Assembly (NCBI RefSeq): GCF_040939455.1
Contig: NC_134108.1
Location: 37,368,501-37,432,500, forward strand
Reading direction: 5' to 3'
Length of the DNA: 64,000 bases
Source of the DNA: Microcebus murinus
Taxonomy: Eukaryota > Chordata > Mammalia > Primates > Cheirogaleidae
Part shown: positions 48,541 to 61,010 of the stretch, piece after piece
Layout: each line of letters starts with the position of its first letter
How positions within the stretch are numbered: position 1 is the stretch's first letter
The notes under the pieces: model-generated
Databases searched by the model: none
What the model saw: only the letters and a program-made list of their open reading frames with translations
Told to the model about the DNA's origin: nothing
Position numbers and translations under genes: made by a program

Positions 48541-50164
48541 AAAATCTAGGAATACTTTGTTGTGCAAATTATGTGTAATTCCCCAGGGAAAGAATTTTAT
48601 TTATTTTATAATAAATTCCTCAAAAGCTCCTCAAGACCGTAAAAAACTATGATTATACATCCACTACTGTTCACAGAAGTATATGACAAGGTAGGAAAGA
48701 GCTTAGATTCAGCAGTCACCATTCTATGAAGATATTTTTATATCTTAGTATTTAGAAAAAAACGATTTATATTTATGGCCACCGTACTTTATTTAAGCTT
48801 TAGTCATTTAATTGATGACTTCTTACATCTAGACTCTTTCTAGATTTTAGTAGCTACAAAATACCATCCTACCTTAGAAATACTATTCCAAGAACAGCTC
48901 TCAAGTCTTAATAATATATATTTCCAAGTATATATCCTTTTGAGCCATAAAGAAGGTAGAGACTTAGGGTAGAAACTTTACTCCTTTGTCTCTCCTCAGC
49001 TGCAGTCTGGGGTCCCTTATAGAAGAGGACTCTTCTGCCAGTCATGGGCAGTCTGAGAGGAGCTTCAGAAGCCTCAACTTTGGAGGTTAACAATAATATG
49101 GATTGATATTTTTCTAGGTACATAGCCTATATGTTATGAAACAATGTGCTTTGCTTTGATGCATATTTGAACATGCTCAATGAATAATCTATACATTGTA
49201 ACAACTAGAAGAACACCTGTGATAAATGGAGCTCTACTTGACATGAGGAGCCAGGCCTGGAAGTTAGTCTTTGTGCAACTCTGATTTCTTCGCATGCTAA
49301 ACCATAATTCTCCACAGAGAACTAATTTTGACAAATTCTAAAAAAGGAAAACTTCCAGTAAGCAGGCAGTCTGCTGACATTTGATAATATCTAGTTGTCA
49401 GTGAGATTTTAAAAGGTACACATGCCCACGTAGATTCCTGGATAAAAAAACACAGCAGGAATTTAGGGAATGAAAATTAGCGATAAAACATTTTGCAATC
49501 ATTTTATATAGGATCATATGATAGCTAATATTTACAGTTCGTGGCCTGGATAATACTGGCTAATTAAAGAAATCATTTGAGACAAGGGAGCACTCAGAAA
49601 TGATGTTTTTTGGTTGTTTTTTTTCAGTTCATAAGCCCAGAGACTTCAGGGAACCTTTCAAAGTTCTATAAAACTGAATATATTTTTCCCTTTGGCTCAT
49701 TATTTACTTGACTACAGGTCATTTATCTTGGCAGGAAAAAAATGTATCTGTCCAATATCAAAAGGCCTATGAATTTCAACCTACGTTTATTACCATATTA
49801 TATCATGTGAGAATTTTTAGTTAAATAAAAAACAATTATTTTTCTTTATATTACGATTTCCCTCAGCTTCTGTGATTTTAGTTTCCATAATTTAAAGTGC
49901 ATATTGAAAATAAATTGCTTTATTTGATCACATGTAGATTTTCCATTAATGAAGTGCAGTGGTAACATTGTATATACATCTATGAAAAATAACTCTGAAT
50001 ATAACTGAATCTGTGAAAGTATCTTCTTAAAGATGTATTTCATAATAATATGAATTTATATTCAGGATTATGAATTATGCATATAGGGCATAGTTATTTT
50101 AGTTATAGATATTAAATTTGTTAATGCTTTTTTTTCAACACTTACTTTTACATTGTATGCACAG

Positions 50165-50242
50165 GACAAAGTCCAGCCGTACCCCCTCCATTACCGACAG
50201 AGCAAGCTTCCAGACCCACTCTGGTATCACCTGCTCTTGAAG
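50165..50242 (+). CDS. TRDN: Triadin (TRDN) exon, Pro-rich linker
   Basis: A 78-nt exon, phase 1 at both ends, encoding (G)QSPAVPPPLPTEQASRPT, then LVSPALE, then the first base of the next codon. The acceptor is TTACATTGTATGCACAG (to 50164). The reading joins exactly to the exon ending 14615, and the peptide matches mammalian triadin by recollection. This uncharged, Pro-rich linker separates the Cys-containing segment from the long Lys/Glu repeats further along. The donor is AAG|GCAAGT, a GC instead of a GT. By homology the next residues should be another Glu-Lys-rich block. I do not find that exon before the window ends. Confidence 0.95.
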
Positions 50243-50248
50243 GCAAGT
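50243..50248 (+). other. TRDN: Non-canonical GC splice donor (GAAG|GCAAGT)
   Basis: The phase-1 end of the exon falls exactly before GCAAGT. AG|GCAAGT is the standard form of GC-AG introns, where strong pairing to U1 at the other positions makes up for the T-to-C change. No GT donor nearby keeps both phase and homology. Confidence 0.75.
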
Positions 50249-50599
50249 GCTTTATTTTTTCTTTTCACAAAGATCTGTATTGTAGACAAAATATTAATAA
50301 CGTAGAGGAAGAAAACAAAATAGTGAAAAAACAACAGTGTGATCCAATATGTTCCTACATATTTAGTATGTCTAAACTCCAATTTATATTTTCTGAAATT
50401 CCAATTTGCTTATTTTTAGACAACCAAAAATTTCCCCTTAAAATTCTATATTGGTGACCTTTAGCTTCCAGAAGGATGACCAGCTTAGTATTCTGGAAGT
50501 CAAACAACAACAAAAAAATATATAGGGATAAAAATATAAAGATATATCTTGTTACTTTTGAAGTTTTACTACAACCTGGTCAATTTTGTGCCTAAAGCT

Positions 50600-50750
50600 C
50601 TAAGCTCTGGTGCCAAAGTTTCTGGGTTTAAATCTGGGCTCACCTTTTTGTACATTTGGAAAATAACTTAAATTTATTATTTATGAGCTTTTTCATTTCT
50701 AGCATGGGATAAGAATAGCACTGATATCCTAGGGTTATTGTGAGAATGAA
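50600..50750 (+). mobile_element. MIR SINE
   Basis: CTAAGCTCTGGTGCCAAAGT, TTCTGGGTTTAAATCTGGGC and ATCCTAGGGTTATTGTGAGA follow the MIR consensus. A short TG/TA microsatellite begins directly after it (about 50755-50790). Confidence 0.7.
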
Positions 50751-51910
50751 ATTGTGTGTGTGTGTATATATATAAACATATACATATATACCATTGTATC
50801 TACATGTAGAGTTTATAAGTGCTATATACATCAAGGAGTTAATATTACTAATAATTAATTTTTTCAAAATATTATGTTTCAAGATCAATGAAATAAATGG
50901 AAGTGCCATTATAATCAATTTTGTTGGAAATTTAATGTCATTTCTTTAAGTCGCCATTCATTCATTTATTCATTTCTTTAACCATTATTTATTCAATCCC
51001 AACCATGAGATATATTTTCCAAAGTAATGGGGACTCAAAGATTAATGGAAAAAAAGATCTTACTTTGCCAAGACTCAATTTACAGACATGAAAACACAAG
51101 TAATGAAAGCACGCCACTAATTTTTTAGGAGTACAGATGGACATATCCCTCCCACGCCAGATCTTAGCCCGCTTTCCACTCCTAGCACTGTCTCAAACTG
51201 AAAGGGATCTTCTGTGTGCACATGTGGACTCTCCAGCCTGCTCGTTCAAGATCCAACAGTTGCCTAGTGGCTTCCCCCCTACCCCCCCCAAGATTAGTGG
51301 TGATGACACTTATAAGGATTCATCCAGGAGGAGGCTACTATTGTATGTCACTTACCTAGAGAGAAAAAGCAAGGGATTTAGAACAAATCAGTCCAATGAA
51401 GAAAAAAAGAGAGAGAGAAAAAAAATCAGAGTTATATTTCCTTTGGCATTTGGACTGTAAGAGCTCATTTGACTTGAGATAATTTGACACAAAACTGACA
51501 AGCAACTATCTCACTGCCCAAAATGTTCACAGGACAAAAGACGGCCTATAAATAAATAATAGTATCACTTTATTTTCACGGGAGTCTAATTTCGTTGTTT
51601 CAAGATAAACATGAAGCAAGGAACTCAGATTCCTCGACTTGAGGGATACTTTGATAGTTTATTCAAATGTTCTGCTTCAACTTATCTCCTAGCAGAAGTT
51701 CGTAAAGCACCAGGCACAAACTATTTTGTCTATTGATCTGTCACTTGGAAAAGTATGTGTCATTTGTTAAGTGTGACACAACTTCTGTTATTGTATTTAT
51801 AGAGTGATTTAATTTGACATTTTATACTAGAATCCAGTACTATTATTATGTTTAAGTGAATAAAATAGAAATGTTTAAGGATCACAAGTCTTTTGTCAGT
51901 ATCTACTTTT

Positions 51911-51979
51911 AAATACTTTTGTCAGTATCCCAGCCTTCTGAGCAGTTGGGGTGATGGGCATGAGCTGCTGCACCCAGCC
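51911..51979 (-). mobile_element. Short Alu left-monomer fragment
   Basis: Reverse-oriented Alu start: CCAGCCTTCTGAGCAGTTGG, GGTGATGGGCATGAGCTGCT and GCACCCAGCC, the last being the complement of the Alu 5' GGCCGGGCGC. The direct repeat AGTATCTACTTT occurs at about 51899-51910 and 51980-51991 and fits a target-site duplication. The inner side repeats CTTTTGTCAGTATC, already present at 51890-51903, so the 3' end is a patchwork. Confidence 0.6.
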
Positions 51980-53739
51980 AGTATCTACTTTCGCAGAGAG
52001 ACAGAGTCCCGTGTGCCGTGCACAGAGGCTGCTAACGCTGAGTAGCTTCCCGAGGAGTCCATATTATCAGGCGATGCTGAGATCATGGGCTTTGTCAGGG
52101 CTTGCAGATGTGCTGCCTGTGACTTCATTAACATAATTGATTAGGAACTAGGACACATTTAGTATTAATCAAGCTGTTTTTAGTGAGGCTGATTATGCCA
52201 GTCCTCTTGATGCACTATTTTAGTCTGGAGCTTCCTTAGGACCAAGTTGCAAGAAAATGGCTCTATGTAAAAAGAAGGAACTTAAACATGGGAGGAAAGT
52301 ATGCTATTTGATTTGAGGAATACAGTTATAACAGGTCAAGATGGAGGGGCATAAACATATTCCAATTTTAACGTTTTAAGGAAGTAGAGCTTATATATAG
52401 ACTGGCGTATTAAATTTGTTCATAGGAGTTTGGAAATAATTTAGAACTTTATCAATGAAATCTAAAATACTGTGCCTTTTATTATGGGTGAAGGCACTCT
52501 ACACATCTGTAAAGCCCCTAAAAGTTTTCTTTATGTTTTCACAGCTCTTTAAAACAATGAGTTTCTCATTTCTATCACTCACTTTGTTCTGGGAAGTATC
52601 AGTGTACTTCTTACCTTGGGCCACTTATTTGGTGCCTTGAAGTAGTGTAATGCCTTCCTGGGATTTCCCTGTTCCTCTCATATCACCTGCTTTACATTAT
52701 GATATAGATTTTATTACTTTGAATGTTTGGATACAAAGGGTCTACTTGCATATTAAATCACCTGTTTCCTTTGATTCCTACTATATTTTTAGATTACATT
52801 TATCCAGGAAAAATTGGTTACAGTCGCTTAAAAAAAAACTTATGTAATAACCACCTCATGTAATCATTCTGTTCATCATTGTTTTCAATTTATAATTAAT
52901 TATGGATATAACTAAACTGATTTAAAATGAACCTAACTTAAATATAATGTTAATTCTCATAATCTTCCATAAATTATTAAATTTTGTGATAGAATTAACC
53001 TTTGTGTCTATTGGGAGCTCTCATTCAAGCTGAAAAGCACATAAGTTCAAAGGGCCACAATAGTTATCCATATATTATCTAAATGGAGACAATCTATGTG
53101 GGTGTTTTTCCCTCCAATGAAATAGTACCTTATAATATTAACATTATAGGTGGTTTTAGCCCTTAGCTGGAGAGCCCTTTTTCATTAAATGTTTATTAGC
53201 ATTTCCACTAATCTCTTACCCCAAGAACTGTACTTTTCTGAAGGGATTAGTCCCTCACCGATCTCTGATGGAATCCTTCGTGGTTAAACAGAACAGCTTC
53301 AGGCAATGTTGCCCACCCCTACTCAGTCACCAAGAAAAGCAGAAAAGCTGTGTCATAAAGTCCATCCTTATGGACTTCATCTTTAATCAACAATGATAGA
53401 AGATTTTTTCTCACCTATTCAACAAAGACCTCCAGGCACTCCATTTTTGTCATTGATCACTGAGAAGTTAAAGACTTCCACTCACATGTAATCACTGGCC
53501 ATTTTGTGGAAAATTACTGGGACTCCTTTATTGTAGCAAAGACATGAAAGGAAGAAGTTAATACTTAAATTATTTTTTAATATTAATATTCTCTTATATA
53601 CATATAATTTGCATGAATAAAGTCAAATAAAAGAAGGTGAATAAATTCTGAACACCCTATCATTTTCTTGAATGAATATATAACTGGTACTTAGTATTGC
53701 AATTTTAAATGTTATTATAAATGCCATCGAAAGAACTCT

Positions 53740-53900
53740 AGAGAGAAGACCAGAGTTCTACAGTCTGATCTCAGCTTTGATACTAATGAGTTGTATGATC
53801 TTTGACAAATCAATTGACTTCTTAGGACCTTCCTTTTTTCACCTATAAACTGTGGAAGTGGAATTTAAATAGTCTCTAAAGTTCCTATCTGCTTTTACAC
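53740..53900 (+). mobile_element. MIR SINE
   Basis: AGAGTTCTACAGTCTGATCT, TGATCTTTGACAAATCAATT and CCTATAAACTGTGGAAGTGG match successive MIR segments. Confidence 0.6.
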
Positions 53901-56394
53901 CCAAAGATTCCATACTTATTTTCTTAAGGTTGGTGGATTGGTAATGAGCTGCCTTAATTAAGAACAGAGTGAACCCTTCATGGCTTTGCCTAGTGGTTAA
54001 ATAGCTACTGTAGATGTATAAGGTATGGTTGTGGTTTCTATAGAGATGTCAAACTTGCTGGGGCAATGAATAGTACTATGAAGCATTATTTACTGAAATA
54101 CAAAAGTGAATTGTACAGATCATAAAGGCTATAAATATTAAGAGGAAAATGAGATACGAATGACGCATGGTTATGTAGTAAAACCTCAAGTCTTACACTG
54201 AGCCATGAAGAGTAAGTTAGTAGAATTTGTACACTTACAGAGGAGAAAGGAGCATTATATGAAATTTATTATAAGATAATTTTTTACCATAGAATGCATC
54301 TGAGGACAATGTCCTACAGGAGCTAGTAATGTTTTATTTACAATTCTATTAAACTGAAACTTTATCACCTTAGCTCTTCAGTGAGATATATCTTGAGAAG
54401 CAAAAAAAATCATAAAATAATAAAATAGAAATTTGGCCTCAGTTCTTATTCTATTAACTCTATGACACAATAGATTTTATTGAACTTCAGGCCAATGTAA
54501 CATTTTTCTTTGTTTTATGTTGAAATAAACTCACATCTGTTGGTGATTTTTAATGGCATTGACCTTTAGTTAAAAGTTTTTATAAAATATATAAACCAAA
54601 CTACTTTTAGTACCTATTTAACTTAGAAAGTTGCTCAGGGATCTGTATAAGATAATGCATATCACAACTTAACACATTTTCTAACACAGTTAAGTACTCA
54701 ACCATTAGTTGTTATTATCATCATTTTTATATCAGGAAATTTCTTACATATATAATAAACCATTAATTTTATGGTAATTTTGTATTGGTATCCATTGAAG
54801 AGAGTGAGATGATTATATTCATGACATTGGCCAGTATACGCAAACTCTAATATAATTTTTTAATATAGGACTGGGGCCATATCCTGAAAAGCTTTATATA
54901 CACAACTAAAGATTTTACACCTCCTCACAGATTGCATGAAATCGCTTAAGCAATTGACAGAGAGTAGTATGATTTGATTTGCATTTTAGGTCATGTATCA
55001 GCTATAAAAAAGATAAATTGGTGAAGAGTGGGCTTGAGGGTTTAGATTATGAGACCATTTTAGGAGAGTACTTCTCGTGGGAAAAAATGATCCTACTTTT
55101 CTTGTAAACAATCACATTTTACTCTCAAAACAACTCCAAGCAGTAAATACGATTTACATCAATTTACAAAGATAATCAGAGAAATCAAGTAAATTGTCTA
55201 AGATAACAGAGCCCTAAAGATGGTATAACTGGAATTGGAAGCCAGGTATCTTCTACCAAGGCTCAGTCTATTTCCATTATCATAGAGTGGCAATTAAGTG
55301 TGAAGGCTGAGCATAATTGCTAAAGTTCTTATCTGACTTGGTTAATTGAATGGAATTAAGAATAAGATCAGGTGTTAAGAGATAATAATGAGTTCAGTTT
55401 TGAGTTTGCTGAGTGTATCTGGGTCCCTGCAACATTCAAATGGGTGATTAAAAGAGTTTAATGAACGTAGTATTTATAAAGGTTTGAGCAGAGTTATGGT
55501 AGAGTATCTAGGGTTGTCCAAAGGCAGGAAAAGGCTGAGGAATGGAATGATTGACAGATCCAGAGAGTCTTATAACCTGTAACTGATTAGAAAAGATGTC
55601 CAATCAGAGCACCTGGAGCTTGTGTCCTTTAGTAGAACACAGCCACCAACACTCTGTAAAATGATCTATTTAAAATTCTCAGAGAGCAGGGAGGAAGCTA
55701 GGGAACAAGTGCTAGCTCTCTCTTTTCCCTGCTCTATTATGTATTGATGTTGCATCCATAGGCTAAAACAACCCAAATCCAGAGGACATAGGTGGTGGTT
55801 AATGCAATCCACAAAGGTCAAGGTGGAGACTGGACCAAGAGAGAATATCAAGACTGCCTTATGTCAGGCAGAACAGTGGGCTTGATTCACATAGTGGTCA
55901 TCTCCAGTGGACAATTGAACATAGAAGTCTGGAGTTTACAAACAAAGGAGATACAGATATTCGAGTCACAAGCTTAGCCCTACCATAGCAGTTCCTTAAA
56001 TATGTTATAAGGGACTCTAGTTCTATGGTATTCTTGGTGGAGAAAAAGTTTTCATGACAAAATACTTGGGGTGAGCATAATGTGTTATATTTTCTTTCTT
56101 GGACATCTGCAATGCACACTTGCATATCAAATGATCCAAGAAAATCTAAACATATAAAAAATCTGTTCAGCTTTTTTTTAACCTGTGTTTTCAGGTTTTC
56201 TTGATCACATAAATATTTCCTTTCCTAATAACACTTATCAATCTGCAAAGAAACAAGTGATCTCAAAAACACTTTGTGTCACACAAAGGATAATTCCAAA
56301 TATAACTGAAGAGTAGATCATCCTTGAATGTGAGTGAGGCTGTCTAGTATACCGTATACACTCAAGAAGGGAAATGTGGGGAAACACATTGATT

Positions 56395-56840
56395 TAGTCA
56401 GGGTTCTCCAGGAAAATAGTTGCACCAACAGGATATATATATATATATACTTACATATCTCTATCTCTGTCTGTCTATCTATCTAGAGAGATTCATTTAT
56501 TTTAAAGAATTGGCTTACGCAATTGTGGAGGCTGGCAAGTCATAAATCTGCAAGGCAAGCAGGCAGGCCGGGCAGTGAATAGTTGGTGTGGCAGTCTTGA
56601 GTCTAAAGGCAGTCTGGAAGCAGAGTTCCCTCTTCCTTGGGAAGACCTTTTCTCTTAAGGTCTTCAATTGCTTGGAAGGGGCCCACCACATTATGAAGGG
56701 TGATCTGCTTTACAGAAAGTCTACTGATTTAAGTGTTAAATCGAAATTAAAAACTACCTTCACAGAAACATTTAGACTGGTCTTTGACCAAATGACTGTT
56801 ACCATAGTTTGGTCAAGTTGATATATAAGATTATCACAAA
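56395..56840 (+). mobile_element. Old interspersed repeat with embedded TA/CTAT microsatellite
   Basis: Landmarks CAGGGTTCTCCAGGAAAATA, AATTGGCTTACGCAATTGTG, CAGTCTTGAGTCTAAAGGCA, GATCTGCTTTACAGAAAGTC and GTTTGGTCAAGTTGATATAT are those of a very common mammalian repeat. I recognise it but cannot name it safely. It contains (TA)n and (CTAT)n tracts at about 56432-56485. The 77-codon frame inside is chance. Confidence 0.55.
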
Positions 56841-57337
56841 TATCATCAGAAGGCAGGCTAAGTAAACCATGGATGAGAGAGTATGGAGAAAAAGAAACAG
56901 TGGGGCCAAGTGATCCAGAGAGATCAGTAGGATAAAGACTGAGCAGGAACCTTTAGATTTGTCAATTAGAAAATCCTGATAATCTACTTTTGACTCTAAA
57001 TTTTCTCTCTGCCACATACAAATGAGAGTGTAGTAATCAGGAGTTTGAACTAAAGGTCCCACTGTAAGATTCATATTATTAATAGTTTCCTTAACCTCTC
57101 AAAAACTGGATTTCCTCATCTGCATGGTGACATTTTTGAAATAGATAATCTCAAGGCTCTGTTTCATCTCCAAAATTTTATCATGCTTAAAGCTTGTATT
57201 TCATTCATTCTTTTGTCTATCTACATGAATACATTTATTTCATTTCATTTGTGTTACACAGTGGGCTAATCAATAGTACCAAGTGAAAAAGAATTTTCTA
57301 TTTCAGAGGCTTAATCCTTCCAATATTGTTTGGTTGA

Positions 57338-57740
57338 TCTTTTTAAACTTTTTTATTTTACAATGATTTTACATTTACAGAAGAGTTGAAAATATAATAC
57401 AGAGAGTTATTTTATACCTTTCAGCAAGCTTCCTCTAATGCTAACATCTCACATAAGCATGGCTCACTTACCAAAACTGGGAAATTAATATTGGTACAAC
57501 ACAATTAACTGAATTAATTATATTTGGGTTTTTACCTTCCAATGGTTGGTAAAGTTTTTTTTTTTTTTTTATTACTTATGTGTGTGATGGAGATGCAGAT
57601 ATTAACATAAGTAAACACAGCTTTTCTCCCTTACCCTAACATCTAAGGAGTATTCTAGATTTGCCTGGTCAGCTCCAGAGTATTTCTGTTCTGTTCAGGA
57701 TATGCTAGGTGAGCAGAACAGGAAGTCCTCTGGTTATATT
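57338..57740 (+). mobile_element. Old LINE-1-like 3' fragment
   Basis: AATGATTTTACATTTACAGA, AATACAGAGAGTTATTTTAT, CCTCTAATGCTAACATCTCA and AAACTGGGAAATTAATATTG resemble an ancient L1 (L1M-type) end. The assignment is from memory. Confidence 0.4.
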
Positions 57741-58777
57741 AATTCATGTTCCTATGGGCAAGGGTTAGGGTTAGGGTCACAGGATATGAATGGTGAGAAA
57801 AGAGATCATGAGAAAGAAATAGGAACAACAGCATGGCTGGAATAAGGTTTTAGTGGTGCTTTTGGAAGAGAAAAGAATTTGGTGAGTCTGAGACGAGGGA
57901 GTCATGGAAAACTAGAGTAAGAATAGAACCTTTAGAATGTTTTGCTTTGGATCATATGATATTAGTTCTTTGAGAGATTTCAGGAAAGATTTAAATTTAT
58001 CTTCATTGCTTCTTGGAGTTTTAGATTCTTGTTTCTTTTGATAACAATATTTTGCTAGGCCTGGGCCTGAGGTAATATAGGTATATGTGGGTTAATATAT
58101 TAGAACAAGTGTAATTCAGCTTAGTATCATGAAAAAGTAGATAAGTCTTAACAACTAACTGTTGAGTAAATTTAAAAAAAAAAACATGAAACAAAATAGG
58201 TGAAAAAAACATCTAGAAAAAGGAAAAGAAAGGAAAAGAAAAATGGAAATAAATTGGAGTTTTCTATGGATTATGAAATGTTATATAAAGACATTTTAGT
58301 AGATATTGTACTTTATAAGATATTTGTACCTCTAAACTTAAAAGGTTCCTTTCTTGTTATATTGGTTTTAAATTCCCATTATTATCATAAAAAGGCCTTT
58401 TGTGAAACGATTAACTTTTTTTCACTGACCTCTCTATAAGAGGAAGTAGTTATGTTCTTCTTGCCATCTCTATCTTCCAATATAGCTAGAGTCATCTGTC
58501 TGTTTTGACTGTTCAGTAGCAGCAGGTATTTACTCTGGAGGTCAGAGTTTGACACCCACAATGGGGGAAAGAATGAAGGTGACTTCTGTTGAGATCAGAG
58601 CCAGCTTCCTGCCTCTACTAATACTGTGGTCTACTAATAGCTTTCTTGTTATGGAATTCTGATTAGAACCCTCTTTTGCCAGCAAATTTTTTTATAAAAT
58701 ATTGTATAAAACAGAGTCAGTTTCCTCCAAAGCTCTTGTTTACAAGTACCAATTTTTCTTTATAAAACAGTTATTTG

Positions 58778-59137
<360 letters not shown>

Positions 59138-60319
59138 AAAACAATTATTTGCTACTCGTGTCTGTTTGATTTAAAATTCCTTCCCATTATACCAACATGT
59201 TACAAGTGCAAATGGTATTATTCTTCCTCTCTAGAACCAGTGAGGAAAGTGGCTGCATCTTCAAGATCAAGTCTGTTTTAGCCAAGTGAAGTAAAGAGTC
59301 CTGGCAATTGTTCATTTAATAAAGGATGAGGGAAACTTGTGTCAATTAAGTGAGGATTTTAAGTAAAAGCATTTTCAATCTACTCTAATAAACTTCACAT
59401 TAGGAAGGAGAAGACATAAAATGTGTTATTAGTTTGGTATAATCCATGAGAGACAGTAAAATTTATGTAGTATACCAGTTAAAATAAACCTGAATTCAAC
59501 ATATTAAAACTCTTAAAACTTGGAAAGTTGTAATACTCTTTGGGTGCTTGCTTTTTCTTAAAGAATTAATATCATTAGACATATTTTTTAAAAATTGAAA
59601 GTCCTCAATGAAGAATCAGACTTATAAATGTGCCTAATACAGTAGTGATTTTTGGTAATTTTAATGTCATATCATACTGAAAAATAACTATTAAGTCTTT
59701 CTAATTCATTTAATAAACCAAGCCCCAAATTCTCAAGGATCTGTTATAAAAATAGCAATACCTTTGACATGGTCCTTTAAGGTATTGTATATTTTGATTT
59801 TGAGTTATAACCAACTTTTTCTCTACTGATAATTTAGTCATGAGAAGAAAAATCTCAATTTTCTATTGTTTTTAGACATTCTTGACGTTTTAAATAGAAT
59901 GAAGTAATCTTGCAATACATTTCCAAGTACAGACAAGTGTAGAAAAAGCATACTGATAAAATATGAAGAAAGTAATCTTATACAAATTACATGATATTAT
60001 AAACAAAGTTTGTTAGAGAAGAAACATGTTTGTTTTCCTTACCCTCATAGAAATGCACATTGGGAAAGTTTACAGTAAGTATCTTGAGAAAAAAATGCTT
60101 CTGCATAAAAATTTAAAACAGTTAAGGGTTTTTCAAGAATCTTCCAATGACGGCAAGACCTAACAAACTCAACAAAAGCAATTGTAATTTATAGAGTTAT
60201 AAAGATACAATTGCATGCAGATTGAGAGCTTCTCCCTGGAGTACAAGTCAACAAACTTTAATTGAGCATTTGCTTTGTGAAATATAAAAGCACTGAGTTG
60301 AAAAATAAAAGTCAGCCGC

Positions 60320-60361
60320 TCCCTTTCTTCCTCCCTTCTCCCTCTCTCTCTCTCCCTCCCT

Positions 60362-60430
<69 letters not shown>

Positions 60431-60450
60431 TCACACACAAACACACACAC
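60320..60450. repeat. Compound (CT)n(CA)n microsatellite
   Basis: CCTT/CCCT-rich lead, a long uninterrupted CT run to about 60415, then CACA with a few interruptions. The arginine/glutamate open frames on the complement (65 and 115 codons) arise only from this repetition. Confidence 0.95.
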
Positions 60451-60859
60451 GGAGGTTGCCTTTGGTGTTTCACTTCTGTATAGAAGGTGAAAATGAACAG
60501 TTGTGCCAACTTTCATCTATGTAAAGACAACACATTCAAAATAAATACAATCAATTATCTAAAAAAGTTTTACCATTTTTAAAACGTTTGGGGGAAATCT
60601 ACCTTATCCATTTTAAATAACAAGTGTAATTGCGATAGAAACTTCTTTGCAATTTGAAATATATTAAATAATCTTTCTCTTTGCATTCCCTTTTGCATAC
60701 TAAATTCAGAAATAGAAAAAAAAGTGTCATTATGTCAAAGAACTTTGGTTGTGAGAGAGCTGAAAGACGAGTTTGGCAATGATGAGGTAGAAAGTGGCAC
60801 TTCTCTTCCCATGCCTCAGATAGCTTGCAAGTTTTTGATAGAGTATCTACCTCAAGCTT

Positions 60860-61010
60860 CATTTTCCATATTGCAGAGGACAGAACAGCGTTTGTGGTCA
60901 TCTTTAAATTTCAATCCTTGTTCTGTCACTTACATGATTTGTGGAGTGGCCAAGTTACTCATGTTTCCTGAGCCCATTTTCTCACAGGCTATAGAATGGG
61001 TAAACTTTTA
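60860..61010 (+). mobile_element. MIR SINE
   Basis: AATCCTTGTTCTGTCACTTA, GGAGTGGCCAAGTTACTCAT and CACAGGCTATAGAATGGGTA follow the MIR consensus. The 103-codon frame covering this stretch is not supported as a gene. Confidence 0.65.

Larger units (their letters stand above)
14753..50164 (+). other. TRDN: TRDN long intron (35.5 kb from 14616)
   Basis: The largest intron of the window, ending with the acceptor GTATGCACAG at 50155-50164. It carries a possible microexon, several DNA-transposon relics, MIR and L2 fragments, a MEF2/MCAT motif pair and two LINE-1 copies in antisense orientation. The stretches 24050-25280, 26100-28530, 35240-37140, 42430-44640 and 45500-48290 are AT-rich DNA in which I see no gene and only weak repeat relics. 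Confidence 0.8.

Noticed and set aside
57764..57777. Telomere-like GGGTTAGGGTTAGGG
   Set aside because: Only about two units; far too short for an interstitial telomeric block.
58195..58250. Lys/Arg-rich stretch after AG at 58198
   Set aside because: Reads through A/G-rich simple sequence with an in-frame stop in the TRDN phase and no good donor.
60169..60516. Arg/Glu repeat protein of 115 codons
   Set aside because: Direct translation of the CT/CA microsatellite.
60712..60740. TTCAG followed by AAATAGAAAAAAAAG and GTGT as a triadin microexon
   Set aside because: Phase at the 3' end does not fit and the sequence is simple A-rich DNA within an intron.
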